Assembly: GCA_037783545.1 (NCBI GenBank)
Contig: JBBELK010000620.1
Location: forward strand, 62,001 to 126,000
DNA: 64,000 bases
Source of the DNA: Henricia sp. BOLD:AAB3569
Lineage: Eukaryota > Echinodermata > Asteroidea > Spinulosida > Echinasteridae
Reading direction: 5' to 3'
The position numbers were made by a program, and so were the translations under genes. Below the pieces are notes generated by a model, which was given only the letters and a program-made list of their open reading frames with translations, had not been told where the DNA came from and ran no database searches. Below, one piece after another: positions 10,701 through 21,917 of this stretch; positions within the stretch are counted from its first letter, which is position 1; each line of letters opens with the position of its first letter.

Positions 10701-13700
10701 TAATATCACAGCTGAGTGAGGCCCATCAGGCAATATTTCCAGCTGTTCTGACAACACGGTAAGTGGTTTCAGTGCAACTGTTATTTGTTCTTGCTGGAAA
10801 TAACACAAACCCAATCAAAGGTAGGACCAGGGTGGTGAATTGGATTAAAGGAAAGTCTATACAAATAATATACTCATTTAAAAAAAAGTTTGGATAAGTT
10901 TGGAATATTAAAATTTTGCCCTCAAATGTTTCATTGGGAGACAAATGCTAGTGTAATATTCCTGCACATGAATTTGCATGTGCACTACTGAAAACTGAAG
11001 AAAAAAAATAATGTTTACATTTTTGCAAATGTCCTGCTGCTCAGTGTCATTCAAAAAAAGGGGAAACAAACATAATAATACTATTGTAGTATCACCAGCT
11101 TTTCAATCCCCTATATCAGGGTTCCTTGTGATTACTAAAAAATTGTTTGTTATATTTAATGTCTAATTTCGTTTTAACAGGCGGGGTGTAGATAAGAAGG
11201 TTGTGCAGCTGTTGAGGGACAGAACGCAGGGAAACACCATGGCCAAAGTCTGGCGTCAAATCCAGGAGAACCATTGCCAGGAATTCCTAAACGGGAAGGA
11301 CATGTACACCACACTTCTGTACACACTCACACAACCAGGAGGGATAGTTGCTGCCTTTGGCCACAACTTTCGACCACCACCAAAGAGGCGTGAGCTCCCC
11401 TCACCACGACTACTCCGGCACGCCTTCCTGCTAGAAGAGGCGGACCACGTGCTTGACTATCGCACGCAGATTCTGTCAACATTTGGCAGTGTTCTCAAAT
11501 TCGACTCCACAAAAAAGGTATACCTCAACATTTTCAGTAGGGGACCTGCACTTCACAAAGCGTTCCTTTGCAAAGAGTGATAATAAGTGTTGATGTCTCA
11601 ATCTTGGGACAATTCCACAGAAAGTAAGTTGTTCAAGTAAATTAATTAATGTGATGAAAATGTTTATCTTTGCAATCAGATCTGTAAAAAGTTGTCTGGT
11701 TCATGTCGAGGCACAGCGGAGTGGTTTACCAGCGTTGCCAACGAAAAAAGTCAGATTTCGACCTTCGTGATGACATGCGAGGAATCGACCGAGAAGCTTT
11801 CCCTCATGGCGGAAGGTCTCATGACTAGGTATGAGAAGGCTGGCCAGTTGCCTCCGGAGGTCATGTACGTGGATCGTGGATGCTGTAGAGGTCATGGTCC
11901 CACAGCTGTTGAGACGCTGTTCCACAATTGGGTCTCTTCAGGGATGGTCGTCAGACTTGATATATGGCATTGGATGCACCGGTTTGATGGTGCCGTCCGC
12001 ACCGACAGTCATCCCAAGTTTGCTATGTTCAAGTCTGGCCTCTCAGGAGCTGTATTTGCTTACAACAAGGGAGACCTTGACCACCTCATCGAGGCAGTTC
12101 GGGCTGGCAAACCTGACAAGTTGACCTCCCTGTCAGATGAGGAAGTGTTCCAGTACCACATTTCCAAGGAGGTCCTCAAGCACCATGTACGGCGGGTTAC
12201 TCTTGGTGCCCAGGAAACGTCCACCCGGGTGAGCAACATGATCGATGTGCTGAAAGGGGAAGCGGGTCTTGATGAGAACGGCACTCCGCTGTTCAAAACC
12301 CCTGATGCCATTGATGATGTGTGGGCCATGCAACAGAAACACCTGGAGTGCATACAAGACCCACCCGGGATGGACATGTACCGTATCGCCAAGCTGACCA
12401 CCAAGAATGATGTTCAGGTGCCTTACTATGTGTGCCTGCGTGGGAACAACAGCCTTGAAGGGTTTCATTCCCACCTTCCCAGTATGATACCAGGTATGCT
12501 TACATTGAATCAGAAGCATTTAAAAACAAATATTATAAATCATATTCTGTTAAAAGTTACATTTTATTTCAGAACTTTCAGCACATATACTTTGAACTTA
12601 TGTAAGTATCTGCCACATGATTCAGGAGGTGACCTTTTGACCTTTAATGACAAACACCTCTGTTTAGCACGTATTTAGGAGCCATGTTCAATATTTTTCA
12701 GGTCCACACTGTGATGCCCGCCCATTTCAGGTCTACCTCTTGAGTGGGATTGCCCGGTGGAACGCTGACCGTGAGGCCAATGCGGTGTTTGGCAGGCAGG
12801 GTCGGCACAACAGGATCTACTCTGGACCTCTGATCCATCGTCTCAACACGAGATGCCAGGCGCTTTTTGGAAGTGAAGAGGTCGAAGAGGAGAACTTCCG
12901 ACTGCCTGCCAAACCCAGCGATGAGCTGCTTGGCCTAGAGTACCTCTTCATGCAGAGCACGGGCAGTTCATCAGAGGTCAAGATCGCCTCTTCAGCATCT
13001 CTGCTTGCCGAAGGCCCTGCTGAGGAGGATGAGGTGGTGACAGCCGAGGCTGCAGCAGAGGTTCTTGATGATGGTTACAACAGTGACGGTGCAGACGGGC
13101 CCACTGATGTCAAGCCTGCTCACATTGTTTTGACAACAAGTGAAACGACTGAGGCTCTTGACCCTGCCTGCGTAAGTATTCATGTTAGAGGAGCACTTTG
13201 TCAGAGGTATATGGTTTGAATCCAGATGAAGACCATATGATATGTCTTGCACTGTGTTTATGTAGATATGCGAGTACTACAAATTGCAGTGCATTTAAAC
13301 AATGCATAGTTCCGACCTGTCAATCAAGCCGAACCCGCGACCAATCACAACAGAGGTAGCAGATGGCGCCCACAAAGGTCAAAGTGATGCAAACAATCCG
13401 CGATGTTCTGCCCATACAGTTTGTATGTTGTATGCGCCAGTGACCGGGTGAATTTTGGTTTCAATGTTGGGCGATTCGCTGTTCAAAGGTAGGAAAGCGC
13501 ATTTTTATGAAATATATGTCATCCCTGCATTACTAGCCCTTCGCTCAGTGTGTGCTACGGTAACTGTCGACCTCAAAACATAATTACCTTTGAGTTTTCT
13601 CCAATGAATCTGTGCTTTCCATGCCGAGTCCCGTTGCTTTGTACGTAGTCTCGCCATTTTTTTGCGATGGCTTGTGAGCACATAGCAACAATATCCAAGG

Positions 13701-15391
13701 GGGCGGGGTTAACTGGGCAATCTCGGAACTATGCATTGGAAAGAAGTTAATTCTTTGGCATGCATTATTGTTTTTGGCAAGATTGTTTGACCAAAATGCA
13801 AAAGAATTTATCCACATTAAAATTGACCAATTGATTGGCTGTGAGACAGTCCAAAACCGTGATCTTACAAATGGAAAATTATTTTTATTAACAGGAAGAC
13901 GTCTGTGGCCAAAACCCACTGCCTGGCTACGGAAAGGTAGAGAAGCTGAGTGAGATTTTTGCAGGCATCGCTTCAGATGAGGGGAAACTTGCCTTGTCTG
14001 CTCAGACACGCAGTGCGGTGGTAGAGGCATGGGGACAACTACACGACCATGACAAAAGTCCAACAAAATTCCACTCCCGATACAAGTCATACTGGGGCAA
14101 CACACTATACGGAAGGACCAAAGGTGACCCAGAAGAGGCAGGTATCACCCAAAGAGTAAAATTTCGAAACCGGTATGCCCCAGCACAGTTTATAGATATT
14201 AATAAAAACAGGTTAATGTACTGTGTTGTCAAACACATTTGGCTGCGGTGTGATGACACCATTGCATCCCCAGAAAAAACGAAAATCACAAAAATGTACG
14301 AGCGACTCCAGCAGAGAGTGATGGTCGAAGACCCAGTCCTCAGTAAGCTAGGTATTCCCCTTCCCAAAATAAATACTAAATGTGTACGGGAATTTATTAG
14401 GAGGCAGGAGGCACTTGCCAACATCAGTTCAACAAGCCAAGGAACCACCAGCATTATTCGGCGATGCCAAAGTGTATCTGCCCAACAACTTCCTGAGGCT
14501 CCAGAACTCCCATCACAAAGAGAACCTACAAGCTGGCCGGAAACATCCTATGCAGACATACCTTGCATGGCTGGGCAGAAAGTGACAAAATCTCGTCAAA
14601 ACATCGTGCAGCCTCTGCCTGGTCTCAAATCGTCGGGTTCCGTCCCAGTTCCAGTGGTTTGTACTCGTGGTCCTGCGCTGTCGGACCTTACTCTCCCTGT
14701 GAGTCTTTCAGCTGGCCCCTCATCAGCAGTTTCATCTGCTTCACTTGGTCCTGCTGCTACCTCCTTGGCCTCTTCTCTCTCTGCAGTCTCTTCATCTGGT
14801 CCCTCATCAATTTCGTTGGTTTCCACTCGTTTAGCAGGCCATTCCCCTGGCCCCTCGTCAGTTGCGGTGGTCTCTCATGGTCGTGTAGGCCCTTCCCCTG
14901 GCCCCTCATCAGTGCCGATGGGCCCTTCCCCTGGCCCCTCATCAGTTGAAATGGGCCCTCCCCCTGGCCCCTCATCAGTGCTGATGGGCCCTTCCCCTGG
15001 CCCCTCATCAGTGCCAATGGGCCCTTCCCCTGGCCCCTCGTCTTTGCCGATGGGCCCTTCTCCTGGTCCCTCATCAGTACCTATGGTTTCGCCTGGTTTT
15101 GCCTCATCAGTTTCAGGTCCTTTACCAGTCACCACACCTAGTTGGGCAAGATCTACAGAGTATTCACGACTGCAAAAGGCAAGGAAACATGCAACATTCT
15201 TGGTTCAAAAACCAAAAGAAACAAAGATTCCGTTGTGTGTACTCTGTGGAAAAGCCATGCATGGACATCAAAAATACCGAAAAAAGACATGGTGTGAAGA
15301 TACAAAGCAGTCTACATCAAAAGGACTTCAAAACAGAGTATTCGTGAACTTTGACCAATTTACGGCTGTGGTTGATGAACTCTTGAAGTAA
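7709..15391 (+). CDS. Dada-like DDE transposase, eight exons, about 1,694 aa, apparently intact
   Basis: Coding exons are 7709-8028, 8424-8805, 9277-9391, 9609-10758, 11181-11517, 11680-12493, 12702-13171 and 13895-15391. All introns are GT-AG and every phase matches, with no stop or frameshift. In order, the protein has an FGKY...WLMENDVGYVKY motif (about 95-107), a Ser/Pro-rich repeat, a cysteine cluster (CPRPDC, YRCGYH, SCGPC), then FPAVLTT and a core with FDSTKK (D764), YVDRGCC (D833), LDIWHWM (D862xxH865) and NNSLEGFH (E1028). A second proline/serine repeat follows, then a terminal zinc-finger-like CVLCGK...WCED. A D-D-E set with DxxH between is typical of the MuDR/hAT/P/Kolobok/Dada group. 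The domain order recalls animal proteins with the region called DUF6729; that is memory, not a search. The start is the first ATG after the acceptor and recurs in P1 and P3. Cutting of U1 DNA is inferred from the insertion context. Confidence 0.8.
9609..10130 (+). repeat. In-frame minisatellite coding Ser/Pro/Arg-rich repeats
   Basis: Imperfect 27-30-bp units of the form CCATCAGCTAGTGTGTCACG encode SASVSRPPP-type repeats inside exon 4 of the transposase. Reading frame is kept throughout, so length variation is tolerated. It is probably a disordered linker. Confidence 0.8.
14700..15110 (+). repeat. In-frame minisatellite coding GPSPGPSSVPM repeats
   Basis: 33-bp units (GGCCCTTCCCCTGGCCCCTC core) are repeated with few changes in the last transposase exon. 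They encode GPSPGPSSVPM-like units before the C-terminal zinc-finger-like segment. This is probably a flexible linker. Confidence 0.8.
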
Positions 15392-16829
15392 GTATTAGCA
15401 GTGTTGTGGTCGCGTACTTTTCGAGTACTCAAAGGAAATGTCCAATATAAGTTATGATTACACAGACATTGTCAAACTCGCTGTACATTAAGAACTGGAC
15501 TTCAGTTATACTTGGTTTGAAGGTAATCACCCCAGTTTGACTTTAACAAATACTTTGAGTCTGTCAAATGCTGAAATACTCGGTAACGGAGCCTTAATGT
15601 GGTTGTCAGGTGCCTAGCTTCTTTCATTAGAGCACCCTTGTAAAATGTGTGCCCACAAACATTTATATAAATTTATCTTCAATTGTCACGGAATCATTGC
15701 ATTGGGAAGTTTAAACTAATTCCGTCTTTCATTTGAGTGAGGTATTCTGGTATATGGGACATTGGAAATCCTGTAGGCCTATGAGCTTACTCGACCAGAC
15801 AAAAGAAAGACTTTCACACTTTGTTTTTATATTTGTGCAATCAGTAAGGAGTTAAAGACAAGGAGCAGTGTTACTCTTGCCTGAATCATGAACATGCACT
15901 TTAAAGTGTTGATGTTTAAAATGAGTCAAAAATAACGGCGATGTTTAAATAAACAGAAAACTTTACATCACGTTTTGAAATTGGATAACAAATGGTTTAT
16001 AGATTGTGTGGATTGCTACACTGTGTGCTATTAGCTAACTTTGGTGTATCGTTTCACAAAAGTGCAACTTATTAACATTGTTTGGGCCAATGAAAGCCAA
16101 GAAATATTTTGTGACTAAATTTACATGAACACAATTAGAAATACGTAGGTTGGTAGTCAGCATTTTCTCAATCATCATAATTACGTACAAATGTACATGT
16201 GTGCAACAGGAGTTTTCACACTCACATGTACTGACTTTGAGAGTTTCCTGTCTTATTGACGGACATTAATTAAACTATTCTGCTGGTCTTTCAGGATATG
16301 AGATACTGTAAGGTTTTTATTCGTACAAATCCGACTAATAGGAAATTACATTTACAGTGCCAAAGTATCAAAGTATTAGGTTGTTTTCTGTATGGTACAT
16401 GTTTTTTTAAACAACGGACATGCAGATGACTCTGAAATTATATTTATGTTGGAAGTTGAAGTTCATCTTAGACTTGTGTTTTAGCAAAGAAATTAGCTTT
16501 TTCATTTACAAGGTAATGATGGTGTGGACTTAAAAAAGGTTGTTTGGAGTAACTTTATGTACTTTTTTACTTGACTGCACTAAATCTCAGGTTTTGTTTT
16601 TTAAATTGTATTTTAAACACTCGTGTCATAGATTGTTGCCAGAACATTGCCTTATTGGGTCCACTTGTATTGTTTGCAATAATTGTTTTGTTTTTTTACA
16701 TAAATTACAATGCAGACATTTTATGCTGTATGAAACATGAGTACTGTAGTTACAACATTGTGTGCACTAAACTATTTTTTTTTCAATAATCTGTCGCACA
16801 AAATGTCTTATTTACTTGTTTTTTATTAA
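15392..16829. other. Transposon 3' non-coding region
   Basis: This is AT-rich sequence without a convincing exon. AATAAA at 15948-15953 could serve as the polyadenylation signal of the transposase transcript. The short ORFs around 16540-16790 look random. Confidence 0.45.
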
Positions 16830-16965
16830 GGACTCGTCGGTCACCGCAGTGACCGACTAGTCCAAGGCAGGCCGACTACCAGTTGTCGGACGCAAGTACC
16901 GTGGGGGTTCGAGCCCCCCTGCCCGTACATGAAACACAAGACAACACGAACAAACAAACAAACAT
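16830..16965 (+). repeat. Hairpin followed by tRNA-like sequence (possible SINE)
   Basis: A 15-bp imperfect hairpin (GGACTCGTCGGTCAC, loop CGCA, then its complement) precedes GGCAGG...CCTGCC pairing ends, a CCGAC/GTCGG arm and a T-arm-like GGGGGTTCGAGCCCCC. An (AACA)n tail follows. There is no canonical anticodon arm, so this is not a normal tRNA gene. Confidence 0.4.
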
Positions 16966-17094
16966 AATGGTGTCAGGGCCATTCCAGGTCGTCAATTTTT
17001 CCAAAAATCATGGTCAATGCTGGTCCAGGTCAATTAATCAGGTGGGTGGTGGATTTTTGAAATGTATTGTACATTGTAGCAACAAACACTGACA

Positions 17095-17345
17095 AGTCTT
17101 TCTTAAAACCCAGTGTACAAATTTCCAATATACGCTTGTAACTGGGACGGCCTAAAATGTTACTCAAGAGTCCGTCCCGGTTACAAGCGTATTTTGGAAA
17201 TTTGTAAACAGGGTTTTTAGAAAGGCATGTTTTTGGGCCAAAGTTATCTCTTCAGAACAACTAAAACTTTTGAGACCAGACAAAGGTATTTTCTGGAAAT
17301 ATGGTCTGTGTTGCTAAAATGCCCCCTTTACTGTGGAAAGACCCT
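17095..17345. repeat. Partial foldback element related to 48113-48600
   Basis: The arms CCAATATACGCTTGTAACTG and CAGTTACAAGCG-type sequence mirror each other around about 17157. The right part (GTTATCTCTTCAGAACAACT, then GGTCTGTGTTGC and ending TTTACTGTGGAAAGACCC) matches the right arm of the complete copy at 48113-48600. Confidence 0.6.
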
Positions 17346-17966
17346 GATCCTTTTCCATTGTTTTTGGTCATGTTTTTATGATGTCAAATATTAAGAAAGG
17401 TCTGGTGTGTTTGCTGTCTCCCAACATAAGTTTTTATGACATTCCTTGGAAAATTTTGTTTGTTTTGAAAATGTACACAGGTTTCAGGAACAGTAATACT
17501 ATGCCAAAGTCTATGGCGATTTGATCTCAGGAATTCACATCGATTCATGTGTGTTTCATTTCTGTCCCGAGTCTCTTTCTTTGCCAGTTGAAGTTTTTCC
17601 TCTTAGTTTAGTTTTCTACTTCTTTTGTTTTATTCAAACTGCACAAACCACAAGCTTGTGCAGTTTAAATAAAACGAAAGATTTCGAAAACTAAAATTAA
17701 TACTAAAGTGATTCGAAAAAGCCAATTTGCTAAGGTTTTCTAATGCAAATAAGTCGATATAGCAATATTCAATGCTCCAGATACCCCGTTTGTTGAGAAA
17801 ACAACACTTTACTACATGCAAATCATTGGAAAACTTTTAATCCCTCCTCTTTTGCATAATTCATGATATTGGATTTACCTCATAAATAATTAACAACTAC
17901 TCCGACGTCAGATGATTGTCCACCAATCAGCTTCCAGGAAAATGCACTAACATGTGGTCGACGCCC

Positions 17967-18062
17967 AATCGCAAGGGTCAATCCAGTCGAGTGTGCAATG
18001 ACCGGACCTCACCTTGGGGAACTGCCTACTTGATCGAAGTGTCCCCTGAGCCAGGTAAGTAT
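17967..18062 (-). pseudogene. U1 (disrupted): 5' half of U1 snRNA gene, interrupted by the transposon
   Basis: This piece covers U1 nucleotides 1 to about 97: ATACTTACCTGGC, stem-loop I, the ATTGCAC loop and into stem-loop III. It then breaks into transposon sequence (GACGCCC). One G is missing compared with the intact copies. The octamer at 18185-18192 and other promoter sequence remain, so a truncated transcript reading into the transposon is possible. Confidence 0.8.
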
Positions 18063-19030
18063 GCTTCAATCAACGTGCAAACCCTAGGTAGTATGGAATA
18101 GTATACGTTGCAGATATGGTTTCTGCGCCCAAGATTTAGTGGACTTTTGCCCGTATATACTGCGCATGTGTAGTTCACTCTAATATGCAAATTTAATAGA
18201 CTTGAGTAAGTCCACTGATCCAGAGCGGGACATTTCGTTGATTGAGGGCGCTCTAACACTTCACCGGTGACCGCTAGAAGTTTTACTTGGGGTGGCGCTA
18301 TTTGTCATCACCGTTCGCCACCATTATTTTGAAGGGACCTTCCAAAGATCGGTCAACCAGCAAATAACACAAATTTATCAGACAGAATTTAATATTTTTG
18401 ATCAAGTAACTTGAAATAACTGGCCCTTATTTGCTCATAACTGAATAAGTTATTGGCACAAACTCAGCGTTAAAGGCACAGGCTCGTCAGCAATGCGCGC
18501 CCGCCAAATTCGTGCTCGAAACACGCAGCTCCATGCCTTTGCTATGGAGCTGCGTATTGCGTGGCACACATTTGGCGGGCGCGCACTGCTGACGAGCCGA
18601 TTTCGTGAAGACTTACAAAAAAACCATCTGATAAATGGCATACACTGTACTGTTTATCTGTTTCTCTTTTCTCAAAATACAATTTGCTAGCATGATTCCA
18701 GTGTGGTTTTCTTGTTCCTGATTTGTCAATAATACAAACAAAATCTTTTTATGGATTTAAAAGCTCCACCCCTGTGTCATGCATATGCATACAATTTGCA
18801 TGATACACTATGACAAATTGTGATTGGTCAACCGTACACAAATTACCCCAGTTTAGCTGATTCGCATAATCACCTGAAGAATGATGTAATTTGTAAGTGA
18901 CACTAAACGTAACTTATAACTAAAAATGTACTGGACTAATAACACTGCATGTAAACAAATTTTAAAAATTAGTCAAAAAGGGCTGAAAATGACAATTTAC
19001 TTTGCTTCATTTTATATAAGTATAACAATA
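18063..19030. repeat. U1 upstream spacer, copy in disrupted locus
   Basis: Collinear with about 23781-25610, including TAGTGGACTTTTG, the octamer, GTGACCGCTAGAA and TTTGATCAAGTAACTTGAAA. The differences are mostly insertions: a palindromic MITE here at about 18474, and an 889-bp element in the other copy at 24070. Confidence 0.7.
18471..18600. mobile_element. TTAA-type palindromic MITE
   Basis: A hairpin beginning TTAAAGGCACAGGCTCGTCA, with arms meeting near 18540 at CCATGCCTTTGC. The right end stops at GACGAGCC, so the copy is slightly truncated. The same family is at 25756-25888 and 37957-38089. Confidence 0.75.
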
Positions 19031-19145
19031 AAAATATTGGATGTCTTTTCGGGTGATATGAGAATATACCGCACTTGTCATAATAATACCGAACTCGCCT
19101 TCGGCTCGTTCAGTATTTTCATGACTCGTGCGGTATACCGTGTGT
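19028..19145. mobile_element. Small palindromic repeat, copy 1
   Basis: GAGAATATACCGCACTTGTC is mirrored by GACTCGTGCGGTATAC, with a GAACTCGCC...GGCTCGTTC core. It matches 19399-19505, but its right arm is cut short. Confidence 0.55.
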
Positions 19146-19398
19146 TTCTAATACTGTGCGCGCAGCACAGAGCCCCAATCTGATGCGCTTGCACGCTGGG
19201 CGCACCCAAGCACACGCGTACGTCGTGCATCGAGTGAATGGATTGCGCCTGTGTGCTCAGTGCGCAAGAGTACAGTAACAAAAAATATTGTACAACAATA
19301 AGAAAAACACATGCACTTGTAAACTGAAGTTTTCAACACCAAACAGACAAACATCTCGCGGAAATTTTCAAAACAAAGCTTCATTTTATATAACAATA

Positions 19399-19505
19399 AT
19401 AATATTGGATGTCTTTTCGGGTGATATGAGAATATACCGCACTCGCCTTCAGCTCGTTCAGTATTTTCATGACTCGTGCGGTATATTCTCATCCAATATT
19501 ATATA
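19399..19505. mobile_element. Small palindromic MITE, copy 2
   Basis: AATATTGGATG...GAGAATATACCGCACTCG is mirrored by CGTGCGGTATATTCTCATCCAATATT. It is about 105 bp and forms a hairpin over most of its length. Confidence 0.65.
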
Positions 19506-19821
19506 ATTACCAATGCTCGTATTATCAGTGTTACGCTGTACTTAGGACTTTATTTTGTTACAACAAAAACCTTGTACTTTCAGGAATACAAGACCTTGCG
19601 CCTAAAATGTTCCTCGTCATAAGCAGAATATTTCACAAAGCGCTGTTTAATTAAGCGCTGTTTTACCGTATCAGTTACAGTGACAGTTATTCCAAGTTTC
19701 CAACATCTGGAATATCTGAAGTTAAGAAAAATATAATTTCTAAAAAGAAGACAAGCAAAAATAGGAGCTTTCCAAAGTTGTCAACATTTTCACAGTTCTA
19801 CAGAACGTATTTTTCAAGACC

Positions 19822-20030
19822 CCCTCCCCCAAATCCCCTTGCTCTTTACGAAAGAATGCTCTGGGATATTTAAAATGCGTTACTGTTACCTAACACACTG
19901 GACCAACGGCTTTACATCCCTTCCGAAGGATAGCGCAAGTGTGGTTGCTGGCGGAAGGTTCGAACCCGCAACCCCAGGTTTTCACCTATGATTGCGAGTC
20001 AATGACCCAAACCACTCGGCTACGGTACCC
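19822..20030 (-). mobile_element. tRNA-Ser/Leu-type SINE, partial
   Basis: The minus strand reads GGTACCGTAGCCGAGTGGTT (A-box region like tRNA-Ser/Leu), CATTGACTCGCAATCATAGG and GCGGGTTCGAACC (B box). Copies lie at about 26863-26950 and 40158-40510. Confidence 0.7.
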
Positions 20031-20040
20031 GTGAACATTT

Positions 20041-21850
20041 TAGGTCAGCCAGTAAGTAAGTGCACTGAGACACAACCCCCTCCTCTTCCCCCACTTCGCC
20101 CCGCCCCCATAATATCCCGGGCTGAGATCAATGAAAAAATTAAAATTTAGGAGTGGAAAAACGTTCTGTACATCCCAAATTTAGCAATGAAAAGTATCCT
20201 CTCAATTCTGAAATATGAAAAAAGGTACCAAAAATAGAAGAAAAATCGAAATAAAAAAAATCGCGCAAATAGACGCCAGAGCAGACACTTCCGCAAAGTA
20301 CACGTTTTCCGTCGGGCCATTAGTCAGAGACCATCGTATTTACTTCTGATGTGGGTTATGAAATGTATTGTGTAGGTCAGGGTACTGCTCAACTTCTTCC
20401 GTGAAATGTTCACCACTAGAGGGCGGTAGATCATTTTCACGGTGCAGTGCTACAGTCTACAGTCTACAGTCCACAGTGTACAGTCCACAGTCTACAATTC
20501 TGGGGATATCATTGGTCGAGAGTCTACAGTCTACAGTCTACACTATTGCACGCTCGCCTTTGATTGGCTGAGCGTCTACAATATGGCAACAATGAATGTC
20601 ACGAAGGGTGCACACAAAATCGGGCCCCCATAGAAACCAATGCTAAATGCCCCATTTTCAAAAATCATTTAAAAATATTCACAACTCTCTCAGCATCTCA
20701 GGACGACAACCAAAATACTCATTGAAGTCTCGTCTTTTCAATTCTGTTCAATTTTATTTGGGTTATCCTTCGCTTTTATTCTCTGAATTCCACTTAAAAC
20801 AAAACTACCCATGCAAGAGTGAAAATTGCCAAACAAACCAGCGTCCATTTTGGAACAAAGGCACATACACAACTGGGAAAAATACATGGCCACATTCTAT
20901 AGGAGCTACATTGTCCAAAATTATTATAGTTGGAAGAAAAAAATACCACACATCACGGCGATGGCTATATTCTACACTAGACCACAATCGTTCAGCTCGC
21001 AACTCCTTCCAAAGAAGAATTTGAGGGCATACAAAATATTCATGAGCTCGGCGCACGGATCTCTCATATGCCTATACTATAGTGGAGGAAGGAAACAACT
21101 TCCTCCATGGACCAACACAAACATTGTCATTGTATTGCATGCAAGTTTATTCTGTCCAAATTTAATATATGACAAAACGTGGCCCAAAGAGTACCTGTAA
21201 TTCTCAGAATAGCCTGCCTTCTTGGAATGCAGACGTTTTCTTCATCCCAAAACCTTTTCATCGTCTCACTTTTCTGGCGAATTTCACGTCCCTATGTATA
21301 TCTTGTAGGCTGCGGCAACCGTTGTGCCAACATGACCTTTTTCTGAATGTTTGTAGGCATATATCTAGCTCGAAATGTACCAAACAAACAAACTTAACAT
21401 TTTATTCTAGTTACTTTTTTATACCGTTGCCAATTGTTTTTAGACGATTCTGACAAATTTAGAAATGGTTACAATTAAGTTTTCCAAAGAAGAGAAGTCT
21501 TCAGCGGTATAACGGCATACGTACCTTTATGTATACAGTCGTTATACAGTAATTCTAGTTCCAACTACAGCCCTGTCCGGCCGAATCCATTGGTTATGTG
21601 GTCTGAAGCAGCCAACGTTTTGGGACATTCTGCGTTGTTGAAGCCGATATGTTTGGATGACTACTTTTTCACGTCTTCTTAGCGTGTAGTGTTCACAAGC
21701 ATGGCTGCCTTATAGGTCACACATTCCTCAGCAACTACATGTATGTAACGAGCGACTGACCACACGTTCGTGGACTACTCTTTATTAGAGCATTCAGTAT
21801 GAGACGATTTTTGCGATTGTTTATTTGATTCTACTTTTTGATTTATTATA
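20041..21850. repeat. U1 downstream spacer, copy 2
   Basis: Collinear with 2524-4273. It includes the CTCF-like motif (20413-20426), the heptamer tract (20449-20545) and the block of about 450 bp at 20605-21070. It leads directly into a U1 3' half at 21851. Confidence 0.75.
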
Positions 21851-21917
21851 CGGCGAGAGCGCGAACGCAGTCCCCACTATCATAAATTGTACTGCCGAGA
21901 TCCCCACATTTGGCGGA
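21851..21917 (-). pseudogene. U1 3' half, mutated
   Basis: Matches U1 from about nucleotide 97 to the 3' end, with several substitutions (CGGCGAG, CATAAATT, ACTGCCGAGA) that disturb the terminal stem and the Sm region. It abuts transposon 5' sequence at the same U1 position as the other copies. Confidence 0.75.

Larger units (their letters stand above)
6287..17966 (+). mobile_element. U1-inserted DNA transposon, probably Dada superfamily, about 11.7 kb
   Basis: This segment is bounded on the left by U1 nucleotides from about 97 to the 3' end and on the right by U1 nucleotides 1-97, both on the minus strand, as expected for insertion into one U1 gene. It carries an intact plus-strand gene with a DDE-like transposase core. 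Near each junction, in inverted orientation, is TAGTGCA followed within two bases by TTCC (6301-6312 and 17937-17949), which may be part of short terminal inverted repeats. The Dada superfamily is known for DDE transposases that insert into U6, U1 and tRNA genes with 6-7 bp target duplications. No clear duplication is visible here; the flanking bases GGGGGAC and GCCCAAT are at best degraded. It contains a nested SINE (7141-7426), a possible tRNA-like repeat (16830-16965) and a partial foldback (about 17095-17345). Confidence 0.7.

Noticed and set aside
14596-15135. Minus-strand Gly/Pro/Glu repeat ORFs
   Set aside because: Antisense shadows of the second coding minisatellite in the last transposase exon.
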